From positions 1-50,120 of the forward strand of contig CALXNP010000005.1 of assembly GCA_944389785.1 (NCBI GenBank): DNA of 50,120 nucleotides, given 5' to 3'. Under the pieces are notes generated by a model. That model was not told where the DNA came from, ran no database searches, and saw only the letters and a list, made by a program, of their open reading frames with translations. The stretch's first letter is position 1. Every line of letters starts with the position of its first letter. This document shows, in pieces, positions 42,318-50,120 of this stretch. Source of the stretch: an uncultured Anaerobiospirillum sp. (GTDB lineage: Bacteria > Pseudomonadota > Gammaproteobacteria > Enterobacterales > Succinivibrionaceae). A program made the translations under genes and the position numbers.

Positions 42318-43703
42318 CTACTCACATACTCTTTTATTAGTTCTAGCAATTAAAACAAAATCATTATTTAAAAATCTCTTTTTAATATCACATTTTCTTT
42401 TAATAGAGTTAATTTTATAATAATTAGAAACTAAAACATTAGCATAATGTTTTGGATTTGCTCTAATATCTGCTATGTATAAATATTTGGTATTAGATAC
42501 ATGCATAGCATCTGTAACAATATCTTTTTGACCTAAGGCAATTTGTTCTTGAATATATTTATCACGCTCAATACCATCTAATCTTGCTTGATTATAACCA
42601 TAAACCATATTGCTACTTATAATTAACACATAAATACAAGCTAAACTGGTTAAAACTAAACTTAATTTAGTTGGTAATATACTTATATTATTATTACGCA
42701 TATAGTTTGCGATTTGTACAATAGCTATAGCTATACAGAAACTACAAAAGCTAGTAGAACGAGCAGGAAAGGTTGGTGAGAACATCATAATAAAAAATGA
42801 AGCAAAACCTATAGCTAAAATGAATAGAACTTTTTTTAAGTCATTATCTAAAGTCATTTTGCGTAAATTAATTTTAGCTTTAATAATTAAATAAATTAAA
42901 GCTATAAACAAAGCATACATGGCAAGAATACTAATGCCTATAATCTTAAAAGTAGCAAAAAAATGCTCAATTGGATCAAAGCCAGCTTGTTTAATATTAT
43001 CATAACGCACACCATTACCTGGAGCAAAAACTAATAACAAAAAGCCAATAATAGCTCCAAGCAAACCTAATAACTCATAGTGTTTTAAATCACGTTTATA
43101 CATGCGATAGACACATAATAAACCTAATACAAAGCAAATAGCAAAGCCTGTATTTTCATTACACCAACCACTTAAAACACCTAATATAAACATGCCAATA
43201 GCAAAGATTACGCTTTTTTCTTTTCTATTATCAAAACTCTCTAAATAAGGTATTAAAAAAACTAATACGATTAAGCTTGTGTATAAATAATTGCTGGCAC
43301 TAACAGGACTAATTACTACTTCACCAAAATATCTCAAAGATAAAAATAGTAAAATACTTACAGCAAAAATATGACTAAAACGTATCTTACTGTGCATATT
43401 ACCCATATAACAAATTAAAACAAGCATAGCACAATATAATACTCCCTGTAATAAAGCCTGCACAGCTTTAGGAGCTAAAAGTAAATGCTGAGCAATAACA
43501 TGTGCTACAGTACGTCCACCCCAGTAAAAATAGTGATTATATTGTGAAATTAATATGTCAATAACGTTGTGTACCTTATCTGTTGTACCAAAAATTAACA
43601 TATAACGATAATCATTAGCAAAATAAGGACTTAAATAAGCACATATGCTAATTAAAGCACACCAAAAAGCTAAATAAATATAAGTAATTTTACGATTAAA
43701 CAT
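42318..43703 (-). CDS. Polytopic membrane protein, DUF6056-like / GT-C type
   Basis: The ATG at 43703 gives 461 residues; the TTG three codons earlier is less likely. About 11-12 hydrophobic helices cover 5-385, then a soluble basic C-terminus (SIKRKCDIKKRFLNND) ends the protein. The first loop holds YFANDYRYM and a later NHYFYWGGRTVAHVIAQ, a pattern I associate with the DUF6056 family and with GT-C glycosyltransferases, where an acidic pair after TM1 is catalytic. GNGVRYDN is another conserved-looking loop. It is first in the operon with Fe-ADH and SDR (10-base gap). A role in modifying surface glycans is possible; the family call is moderate. Confidence 0.6.
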   Translation of the reverse strand: MFNRKITYIYLAFWCALISICAYLSPYFANDYRYMLIFGTTDKVHNVIDILISQYNHYFYWGGRTVAHVIAQHLLLAPKAVQALLQGVLYCAMLVLICYMGNMHSKIRFSHIFAVSILLFLSLRYFGEVVISPVSASNYLYTSLIVLVFLIPYLESFDNRKEKSVIFAIGMFILGVLSGWCNENTGFAICFVLGLLCVYRMYKRDLKHYELLGLLGAIIGFLLLVFAPGNGVRYDNIKQAGFDPIEHFFATFKIIGISILAMYALFIALIYLIIKAKINLRKMTLDNDLKKVLFILAIGFASFFIMMFSPTFPARSTSFCSFCIAIAIVQIANYMRNNNISILPTKLSLVLTSLACIYVLIISSNMVYGYNQARLDGIERDKYIQEQIALGQKDIVTDAMHVSNTKYLYIADIRANPKHYANVLVSNYYKINSIKRKCDIKKRFLNNDFVLIARTNKRVCE

Positions 43704-43968
43704 ATAAAACAAAGCCTAAAAAATTTTCACTTAACAAAATTAGTTAAGCAAAATAAATGTATATTTTATCTTAATAACAAATAATGCTTGTATATTAATT
43801 TATACTTTATATGCTTAAGTAATCTTGCTTTAAATATTATTTACACATAATTGTTTATTGTCTTAATTATATTTGCAAGAGTTTAAAACTCTTTTATTAG
43901 ATAATTCTTAGCATCGATTTAATTTTTTATAAAAAAACAAATTTTTTTATCCATATCTTAATTGAAAA
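43704..43968. other. Non-coding region between divergent operons
   Basis: No gene seen. The only discrete element is a 17-base near-perfect palindrome at 43877-43893 (aagagttt-a-aaactctt), which could be an operator for either the membrane-protein operon or mfd. The rest is AT-rich. Confidence 0.5.
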
Positions 43969-43996
43969 TTAACACAATGTTACAATTAACTACAAT
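43969..43996 (+). promoter_or_regulatory. Putative mfd promoter
   Basis: The -35 ttaaca (43969-43974, 5 of 6 matches), a 16-base spacer and the -10 tacaat (43991-43996, 5 of 6 matches) would give a transcript starting near 44003, with a leader of about 100 bases before mfd. Confidence 0.45.
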
Positions 43997-44101
43997 TGCT
44001 AAAATCATATATAGAGCTTAAAATTGTTAGCTTGTAGCTTTATCAAAACTTTTTTAAATAAAAGCATGTAAATTAAAATAAAACAAGATAAAAAGAATAT
44101 T

Positions 44102-47100
44102 ATGCAACACCTTAATTTATTTGACTTTAAAATTACACAAAGCAAAAAAGCTTTAGGCAATTTAAGAGGTATTGCCTATGAAATAGCTATTTTAACAGCA
44201 TATGAAAATAGTTCTAAAGGTTTATTACTAATAGTTAAAGATAATTTTGAAGTTTCTTTAATCATTAATAATCTTAAAGCTATCAACCCTAAACTTAATT
44301 TACATAGCTTTTTAGATTATGAAACTCTTCCGTATGATGCTCTTGCACCTCATCTTGATATTATTTCAAACCGTTTATCTTTTTTAGCTAATATTGCCTA
44401 TGAGCAAAAACCTTTAATTGTAGTTTCAATTAATGCTCTAATGCAAAGATTAGCTCCTTTATCATTTATAAAAAAATCAAACTTTAGTATCAGCTGTCAC
44501 GATAAGCGTGATATACAGCAAATGGCTTTTGATTTAGTACAACAAGGTTATTTACAAACAGATACAGTACTTGAGCGAGGAGAATTTGCTGTACGTGGTG
44601 AAATTGTAGATATTTATCCTATGGCTAGTGATGAGGCTTATCGTATTGACTTTTTTGATGATGAAGTTGAAAGTATCAATGTCATTGATCTACAAACACA
44701 GCGCTCTATTAAATCAGTTACAAGTATTAAACTTTTTAGTGCACATGAGTTTCCTTTAGATAAAGAAGGTATCGCTTTATTTAGATCTAATTATAGAAAT
44801 AACTTTTTAAGTCAAAATTTAAATAATCATACTATCTATCAATCTATTTCAAAAGGCTCAATACCAGGTGGTATTGAATATTATCTGCCCTTATTTTTTA
44901 CAGAGACAGCAAATTTATTTGATTATCTTGATCAAGATATACAAGTACTAGCACCTTTTAATATAGAAAAACTAGCCCATAATTTTGATATAGAGGCTCA
45001 TAAGCGTTTTAGTTTATTTGAAGGAAATCCAGATCACCCACCTCTTGCCGTCTATAAAGTCTTTTTAAGTGCAGATAATTTGCTTAATCTTATCAAACAA
45101 AAATCTTATGCACTTATAAGCAAAGATGAATTTAATGATAGTGAACTAAATATACGTGGTTTTAATAATGCTAAAACTTGTTTAATAGATGATATTGCAA
45201 TTACTCATAGTGGTAATAAAAATGATTACTCTAAATTTATTAATTATGTACAAAAAGCCATTGATAAAAAATCGCGCATCTTAATTAGTGCTACTTCAGA
45301 GGGCAGACGTCAAGCTTTAAGGGAGATAATACCCCAATGTTTAGTTGATCAATTTGGAATTAAAGCTGCTTCAAGCTTTGATGATTTTTTAACTAAACAA
45401 GACTCATTAATGCTGACTGTTGCCCCTTTTACTCAGGGTGTAAACTTTATACATAAAAATTTAATACTAATTACAGAAACAGAGCTTTTTGGACAACAAT
45501 TAATAAAACAAAGACAAAGATCACGTAAAGCAACTATTGATCCTGAAACATTAATCAATAATTTAGCACAGCTACAAATAGGTCAAGTAGTAGTTCATGT
45601 TGACCATGGTATTGGTCGCTATATGGGACTTAAAACCCTAGTTATTAATGATATCAAAACAGAGTTTTTACAAATTCAATATCAAAATAATGATATTTTA
45701 AATATCCCTATTACATCTTTAAATAAAGTAGCACGTTATAGTGGGGTTGAAAATCCTGTCTTATCCAAGCTTGGACATGATGCTTGGAAAAAGAAAAAAC
45801 AAAAAGCTATAAACAAAATTTATGATGTAGCAGCTTCTCTTTTAGATCTTTATGCCAAACGTAAAGCTCATAGTGGTTTTGCTTTTAACATTGACAATAA
45901 AGCCTTAGATGAGTTTGCACTAGGCTTTGAATATGAAGAAACAGCTGATCAAAAAGCAGCAATTGATGCAACCCTTGCAGATATGCAAAAGCCAATACCT
46001 ATGGATAGATTAATCTGTGGTGACGTTGGTTTTGGTAAAACTGAAGTAGCTTTACGTGCTGCTTTTGTTGCAGCCTATGCTGGTAAACAAGTTGCTATTT
46101 TAGTGCCTACTACTATTTTAGTTGAACAACATTATCAAAACTTTAAAGAAAGATTTGCAAGCTTTGCTATAGTAGTTGAAGCCTTAAGCCGTTTTGCAAG
46201 TGTTAAAGAACAAAAACAAACTATAGCTAAGCTTAAAGAAGGTAGTGTTGATATCATCATTGGAACACATAAACTTTTATCTAAAGATGTAGCTTTTAAA
46301 GATTTAGGTCTTATCATCATAGATGAAGAACATAGATTTGGTGTTGCCCAAAAAGAAAAGCTAAAACAATTAAGATCACAAGTTGATATCTTAACTCTTA
46401 CTGCTACCCCTATTCCTCGTACTTTAAATATGTCACTTGAGGGTATGCGTGAATTATCAATTATTGCAACTCCACCACAAAATAGATTAGCAATTAAAAC
46501 CTTTGTACTTGAAGATTCTGACCAAATTTGTTTTGAAGCTATAATGCGTGAATTAAAACGTGGTGGACAAGTTTATTATTTACATAATGATGTTTCAACC
46601 ATTGAACAAAAACAAGAGCACTTACAAAAACTAGTACCAGAAGCTGTAATTGCTATAGCTCATGGACAAATGCATGAAAAAGAATTGCAAAGCGTTATGA
46701 AAGATTTTAATCATCATCGCTTTAATGTACTTTTATGTTCTACTATTGTTGAAAATGGTCTTGATGTAGCAAGTGCTAATACTATCATTATAGACAGAGC
46801 TGACCTTTTAGGTTTAGCCCAATTGCATCAAATCAGAGGTCGAGTTGGAAGATCTCACCATCAAGCTTATGCTTATTTGTTTACACCAAAAAAAGAGTTC
46901 TTATCCAAAGATGCTAAAAGACGTTTAGAAGTTTTATCTTCTATTGATGAATTAGGGGCTGGCTTTATGTTAGCTACCCATGACCTTGAAATCAGAGGTG
47001 CAGGAGAAATTTTAGGACAAGAACAATCTGGACAAATGGAGCAAATTGGTTTTTCCTTATATATGGAAATGCTTAATCGTACAATTAAATCATTAAAATC

Positions 47101-47602
47101 AGGTAAAGAGCTATCTTTAAATGATATCAATTTAAATGAATGTGAAATTGATCTGCATATTGCTGCTTTATTCCCCGATGATTACATTAGTAATATCAAC
47201 AAAAGACTATCTTTATATAAAAGACTTGCAGCTTTAGAAACTAATGAGCAATTTGCGGAGTTTAAGGTAGAGTTAATTGATATTTATGGTCCTCTACCAC
47301 AAGCTAGCATCAATTTAATTGAAATTAGTAAACTAAAAAAGATAGCAACTAATTTAGGTATTGTGCGTATAAATGCAAATGAAAAAGGTGGAGTAATAGA
47401 ATTTAGTACTGAGCATAAGGTTGATAATAGTTATTTACTTAGCATTATTCAAAACTCAAAACATGATGAATATAAGCTTATAGGAGCAAACTCCTTACGT
47501 TATAATCTTCCTGAAAGTGATAAATACTCACGCTTGCAACTACTAGATTTACTCTTACGCTCTTTTTTATCACATTCAAGCTTAAATAAAACTAAGCTTT
47601 AG
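44102..47602 (+). CDS. mfd: Transcription-repair coupling factor
   Basis: Mfd removes RNA polymerase stalled at DNA lesions and recruits UvrA. The 1166 residues match E. coli Mfd (1148). The order is a UvrB-like N-terminal module (to about 330, with YETLPYDALAP and ERGEFAVRGEIVDIYP), a linker, the CarD-like RNA-polymerase-interaction domain starting near 495 (QVVVHVDHGIGRYMGL), and a RecG-type translocase. In the translocase, Walker A GDVGFGKTE is near 639-647, DEEHRFG near 740, and TATPIPRTLNMSL and QIRGRVGRS follow. A C-terminal D7 autoinhibitory domain closes the protein. It stands alone, with a promoter candidate about 100 bases upstream. Confidence 0.96.
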   Translation: MQHLNLFDFKITQSKKALGNLRGIAYEIAILTAYENSSKGLLLIVKDNFEVSLIINNLKAINPKLNLHSFLDYETLPYDALAPHLDIISNRLSFLANIAYEQKPLIVVSINALMQRLAPLSFIKKSNFSISCHDKRDIQQMAFDLVQQGYLQTDTVLERGEFAVRGEIVDIYPMASDEAYRIDFFDDEVESINVIDLQTQRSIKSVTSIKLFSAHEFPLDKEGIALFRSNYRNNFLSQNLNNHTIYQSISKGSIPGGIEYYLPLFFTETANLFDYLDQDIQVLAPFNIEKLAHNFDIEAHKRFSLFEGNPDHPPLAVYKVFLSADNLLNLIKQKSYALISKDEFNDSELNIRGFNNAKTCLIDDIAITHSGNKNDYSKFINYVQKAIDKKSRILISATSEGRRQALREIIPQCLVDQFGIKAASSFDDFLTKQDSLMLTVAPFTQGVNFIHKNLILITETELFGQQLIKQRQRSRKATIDPETLINNLAQLQIGQVVVHVDHGIGRYMGLKTLVINDIKTEFLQIQYQNNDILNIPITSLNKVARYSGVENPVLSKLGHDAWKKKKQKAINKIYDVAASLLDLYAKRKAHSGFAFNIDNKALDEFALGFEYEETADQKAAIDATLADMQKPIPMDRLICGDVGFGKTEVALRAAFVAAYAGKQVAILVPTTILVEQHYQNFKERFASFAIVVEALSRFASVKEQKQTIAKLKEGSVDIIIGTHKLLSKDVAFKDLGLIIIDEEHRFGVAQKEKLKQLRSQVDILTLTATPIPRTLNMSLEGMRELSIIATPPQNRLAIKTFVLEDSDQICFEAIMRELKRGGQVYYLHNDVSTIEQKQEHLQKLVPEAVIAIAHGQMHEKELQSVMKDFNHHRFNVLLCSTIVENGLDVASANTIIIDRADLLGLAQLHQIRGRVGRSHHQAYAYLFTPKKEFLSKDAKRRLEVLSSIDELGAGFMLATHDLEIRGAGEILGQEQSGQMEQIGFSLYMEMLNRTIKSLKSGKELSLNDINLNECEIDLHIAALFPDDYISNINKRLSLYKRLAALETNEQFAEFKVELIDIYGPLPQASINLIEISKLKKIATNLGIVRINANEKGGVIEFSTEHKVDNSYLLSIIQNSKHDEYKLIGANSLRYNLPESDKYSRLQLLDLLLRSFLSHSSLNKTKL

Positions 47603-47655
47603 AGATTTTAGTTTTTTGCTTATAATAAGATGTACTTTATTAGTAGGATATACTT

Positions 47656-48108
47656 ATGAAATTAAAATCATTACTTATAATTAGTGCTTTATGCTATTGT
47701 TTTGGTAGTTTTGCAGAAACTCAACTTAACAGTGAAGATAATGTACCATGCCCTCCTAATTGGACAGTTGAAAATAATGCTAGTGTTGAAAACTCTCTAT
47801 CCTATATTAATAATACTAAAACATTAGCTATTAATGTAACTTACATAGGTAATCGCATTGGCGATAAAGTTTCAGCAACTACTTATGCACAAGTAGCTTC
47901 ACAAAAACTAGCTTGCAGTATTCCAGTACAATCAAATCTAATAAAAGATGCTTGGACCTTTTATTGTGATGATAGTAAAATTGAAGCTGTTGTCTATGGT
48001 CCTGATGGTAATCTAGTTCTTTTATCTATAGCTGGTAGAAGTAATGATACTGAGGAAGATTTAAAAAACTTTATTAACTTTTTAAATTACCAGGCTAAAG
48101 CAAAATAG
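47656..48108 (+). CDS. Small secreted protein, unrecognised
   Basis: This 150-residue protein has a signal peptide at 1-20 (MKLKSLLIISALCYCFGSFA, cleaved before ET). The mature part contains three Cys (CPPNW, LACSIP, FYCDD). It looks like an alternating beta/alpha fold, with AINVTYIGNRIGDKVSATTYAQVASQKL and a C-terminal helix after EEDLKNFINFL. This resembles periplasmic stress-type or PsbP/DcrB-like small domains, but not firmly. It lies 53 bases after mfd, possibly with its own promoter. A perfect 12-bp hairpin follows. Confidence 0.65.
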   Translation: MKLKSLLIISALCYCFGSFAETQLNSEDNVPCPPNWTVENNASVENSLSYINNTKTLAINVTYIGNRIGDKVSATTYAQVASQKLACSIPVQSNLIKDAWTFYCDDSKIEAVVYGPDGNLVLLSIAGRSNDTEEDLKNFINFLNYQAKAK

Positions 48109-48130
48109 TTGTTTAATTGAATATCTTAAA

Positions 48131-48163
48131 GTTAATTTTGCATAAAGTTAGTGCAAAATTAAC
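48131..48163 (+). terminator. Hairpin after the 47656 gene
   Basis: Perfect 12-bp arms (gttaattttgca at 48131-48142, tgcaaaattaac at 48152-48163) surround a 9-base loop. There is no long T-run after it, only taacattt. It is probably the transcript end before the chemoreceptor gene. Confidence 0.55.
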
Positions 48164-48361
48164 TAACATTTAGCTATATTTATCAAATCACCCTAACTAA
48201 TTTTTTGTTAATTATGATAAATTCAAGATCTAAAATACTAACCCAATAACATATTCAAATATATTTACATAATTTCATATAAAATCTTTATAAATTCATA
48301 TCTATTGTATATAATTGGAGCTTGATATTGTCTATTTGATAACCAATTTTGAGGTTTATTT

Positions 48362-49972
48362 ATGAGTTTTATTAGCAATCTTGGTATTAAAGGGAAGCTC
48401 TCATTGGCTTTTGCCTTTGGTATCATAGGTATTATTGTTATTACTATAACCAGTATCTTTACCTTATCTTTAAATTTAAAAATAGAAAGACAATTATTAC
48501 TAGTAGACAGTGCTAGAGTACAAGGTGCTAAGACAAGTTATGCTATCAATGATCTTCAAGAATGGTCAAGTCTTGCTATTTGGGCTCCAAACAAAGAAAC
48601 AGCACAAAAGGGTAGAGAATTAGTTATTGCTTTAAAAGAAGCTGCAGATAAATTACATGGAACAACCTTTGCAGATGAAGTAAATGCTGCAAGAGTAGAA
48701 GTTAATAAATATATTAATCTCTTAAATAATGAATTTATTCCTGTCATTGAAAATGGCAGAGCAAGAACAGCTTTGCAGTTATATAGAAATGCTATTACAA
48801 AGCAACAAGTAGCTACTGTAAATGCATCTAATAAGATTTCAATGTTGTATGGTACCATGCTTACAAACACAGTCCATAAATTAGATGTTGTGAAAGAAAT
48901 TTATGTTATCGCAGTTATAGCTGTTGTAGGTATAATCTTAACACTCATAAGCCTGCTTCTTATTCAAAAATATATTGTATCTCACACACTTCGTCTTAAG
49001 AAGACTGCAAGTCGTATTGAACAAGGTGACTTTAATTTCACTATTAAAGATATACCTGGAGATGAAATTGGTGATATATACCGCTCTTACTTAGCTATTA
49101 GTGACACTTTAGACAAAACTATCTCTCGTGTAATTTCTGTATCTAAAAAAATTGCCTCTATTTCTAATGACATTTACTCATCATCTCAAGTTGTAGCAGA
49201 AGGTGCTAGCAGTGCTGAAAGTAAAGCAATTGGTGTAGCAGCTGCTGCAGATGAGATGGTAGCTACAACCTCAGATATTGCTAAAAACTGTCACGTTGCT
49301 CAAGAAACCTCAGAGAAAACTAAACATGAAACACACCTTGGTGTAGAAAAAGTTAGAACTACAGTTGAACAAATTAAAGGACAAAGTATTCAAACACAAA
49401 GCGATTCAGAAAAGGTTTTACGCTTAGCAGAACAAAGTCAGAAGATTGCTTCTATTGTAAGTACTATTGATGAAATTGCAGCTCAAACCAATTTACTTGC
49501 TTTAAATGCAGCTATTGAAGCAGCCCGTGCTGGTGAAGCAGGTCGTGGCTTTGCTGTGGTAGCTGATGAGGTAAGAGCTTTAGCTTCACGTACTTCAAAG
49601 TCTACTCAGGAAATTACCGCTATGGTTAAGACTGTACAAGATGACTCTAAAGCAGCTACAGACTCAATGCAAAATTCTGTTGAGCAGATGGAACTTATGG
49701 CAACTCATGCAGGTGAGCTAGAAGAAACATTAAATAGTATTATGGCTTCAGTAAATGAAGTAAACTCTCAAATTATTCATATTTCAACTTCTGCAGAAGA
49801 GCAAACCACTGCAACTTCTGAAATTTCAACTAATATGCAAGTTATTAGTGAAATGGCACAACAATCAGTTGATGTAAGCAATTCACAAACTGCTACTTCA
49901 AAAGAAGCTGCAGAGCTAGTTGAAACCTTACTTGAAGAGCTTAAATTCTTTAAAACCTCATCTAATAGCTAA
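48362..49972 (+). CDS. Methyl-accepting chemotaxis protein
   Basis: This transmembrane chemoreceptor has 536 residues. TM1 is about 12-36 and the periplasmic sensor about 37-178, a four-helix-bundle type with [16 protein letters not shown] and no identifiable ligand pocket. TM2 is 181-202 and the HAMP domain about 203-256. The long methylation/signalling coiled coil has its conserved hairpin tip at 371-405 ([20 protein letters not shown], then [18 protein letters not shown]). The C-terminus ends [11 protein letters not shown] without an NWETF-type CheR/CheB tether. It implies a motile or pilus-chemotactic cell, though no che or flagellar gene is in the window. A gaggttta Shine-Dalgarno precedes the ATG. 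Confidence 0.93.
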   Translation: MSFISNLGIKGKLSLAFAFGIIGIIVITITSIFTLSLNLKIERQLLLVDSARVQGAKTSYAINDLQEWSSLAIWAPNKETAQKGRELVIALKEAADKLHGTTFADEVNAARVEVNKYINLLNNEFIPVIENGRARTALQLYRNAITKQQVATVNASNKISMLYGTMLTNTVHKLDVVKEIYVIAVIAVVGIILTLISLLLIQKYIVSHTLRLKKTASRIEQGDFNFTIKDIPGDEIGDIYRSYLAISDTLDKTISRVISVSKKIASISNDIYSSSQVVAEGASSAESKAIGVAAAADEMVATTSDIAKNCHVAQETSEKTKHETHLGVEKVRTTVEQIKGQSIQTQSDSEKVLRLAEQSQKIASIVSTIDEIAAQTNLLALNAAIEAARAGEAGRGFAVVADEVRALASRTSKSTQEITAMVKTVQDDSKAATDSMQNSVEQMELMATHAGELEETLNSIMASVNEVNSQIIHISTSAEEQTTATSEISTNMQVISEMAQQSVDVSNSQTATSKEAAELVETLLEELKFFKTSSNS

Positions 49973-50014
49973 TACTTAGTTTAAGCTAGTAAGGATAGAT
50001 TGAAACTTTTGATC

Positions 50015-50048
50015 AAACCCTAAGTTAAACAACTTAGGGTTTGTTATT
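50015..50048 (+). terminator. Intrinsic terminator after the chemoreceptor gene
   Basis: A perfect 12-bp stem (aaaccctaagtt at 50015-50026 with aacttagggttt at 50031-50042) around aaac is followed by gttatt. The expected T-run is cut short by the group II intron-like sequence that starts at 50049. Confidence 0.85.
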
Positions 50049-50120
50049 GTGCGCATGGCATGCACATTTTCTAATGGGTGAAAGTCCCTAGATCGGCGAG
50101 CAGTTAGCAAGGTCAAAGTC
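50049..50120 (+). mobile_element. 5' end of a group II intron (class C-like), cut by window edge
   Basis: The segment opens with gtgcgc, the bacterial group II intron 5' splice-site signature (GUGYG). It continues with features of domain I: gggtgaaagtccc (a small hairpin present in most bacterial introns) and gcagttagc, as in class C introns. It lies 6 bases past a perfect terminator hairpin, exactly the target type of class C introns, which insert after rho-independent terminators. Only 72 bases are visible, so the reverse transcriptase/maturase and domains V-VI cannot be examined. An alternative class (B or E) is possible. Confidence 0.75.

Noticed and set aside
1-50120. CRISPR arrays, tRNA or rRNA genes, prophage modules
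   Set aside because: No regularly spaced repeats, tRNA T-loop signatures, rRNA conserved blocks or phage structural genes were seen on either strand.

Overview
The window is about 50 kb of very AT-rich chromosome (roughly 30% G+C by eye) from a gammaproteobacterium. Pointers are a short 4.5S-type SRP RNA and genes close to the enterobacterial HrpA, CvrA/NhaP2, YrbG, YebE, YjjP/YjjB, Mfd and FeoAB. The content suits a host-associated anaerobe or microaerobe: ferrous iron uptake, an OFA-type anion exchanger, a YjjPB succinate/amino-acid exporter behind an FNR-like box, an iron-containing alcohol dehydrogenase and a PF09820 pseudo-ATPase. A Succinivibrionaceae-like lineage is my best guess, by inference only.

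Layout. 1-1911: a short transposase-like fragment and 1.3 kb of extremely AT-rich non-coding DNA. 1912-4144: cysK plus a dicarboxylate/amino-acid symporter. 4281-5369: two unrecorded small membrane proteins followed by a YebE-like protein. 5413-12201 (minus): hrpA overlapped by nhaP2/cvrA, then yrbG. 12328-14305: an unrecognised gene and a divergent hemH, whose 3' end overlaps an outer-membrane barrel gene (14277-15104, minus). 15370-17701 (minus): an OFA-family MFS carrier and an AEC permease.

17989-21633: a three-gene envelope system (secreted PF05618 aspartic-type protease with coiled coil, inactive transglutaminase with 7TM, RimK-like ATP-grasp). 21849-24947: a PAS/GAF/GGDEF/PAS/GGDEF-like/EAL protein with a tract of 11 C in its leader, a candidate phase-variable switch. 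25086-27451 (minus): feoAB. 27729-28682: truB. 29053-29163: SRP RNA (ffs). 29181-31125: a degenerate AAA-ATPase-like gene overlapping a HAD phosphatase. 31122-33248 (minus): putP and a small membrane protein. 33642-35149: a small secreted protein, yjjP and yjjB. 35198-40285: argE divergent from argC-argB-short argA-argD, covering five of the early steps from glutamate to ornithine. 40353-43703 (minus): a polytopic membrane protein, Fe-ADH and SDR operon. 44102-49972: mfd, a secreted protein and a chemoreceptor.

The last 72 bases (from 50049) look like the 5' end of a group II intron placed directly after a perfect terminator hairpin, the usual target of class C introns. The three most interesting items are this intron edge, the poly-C tract before the c-di-GMP protein, and the envelope protease/transglutaminase/ATP-grasp cassette next to it. 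All names come from reading motifs; no database search was run.
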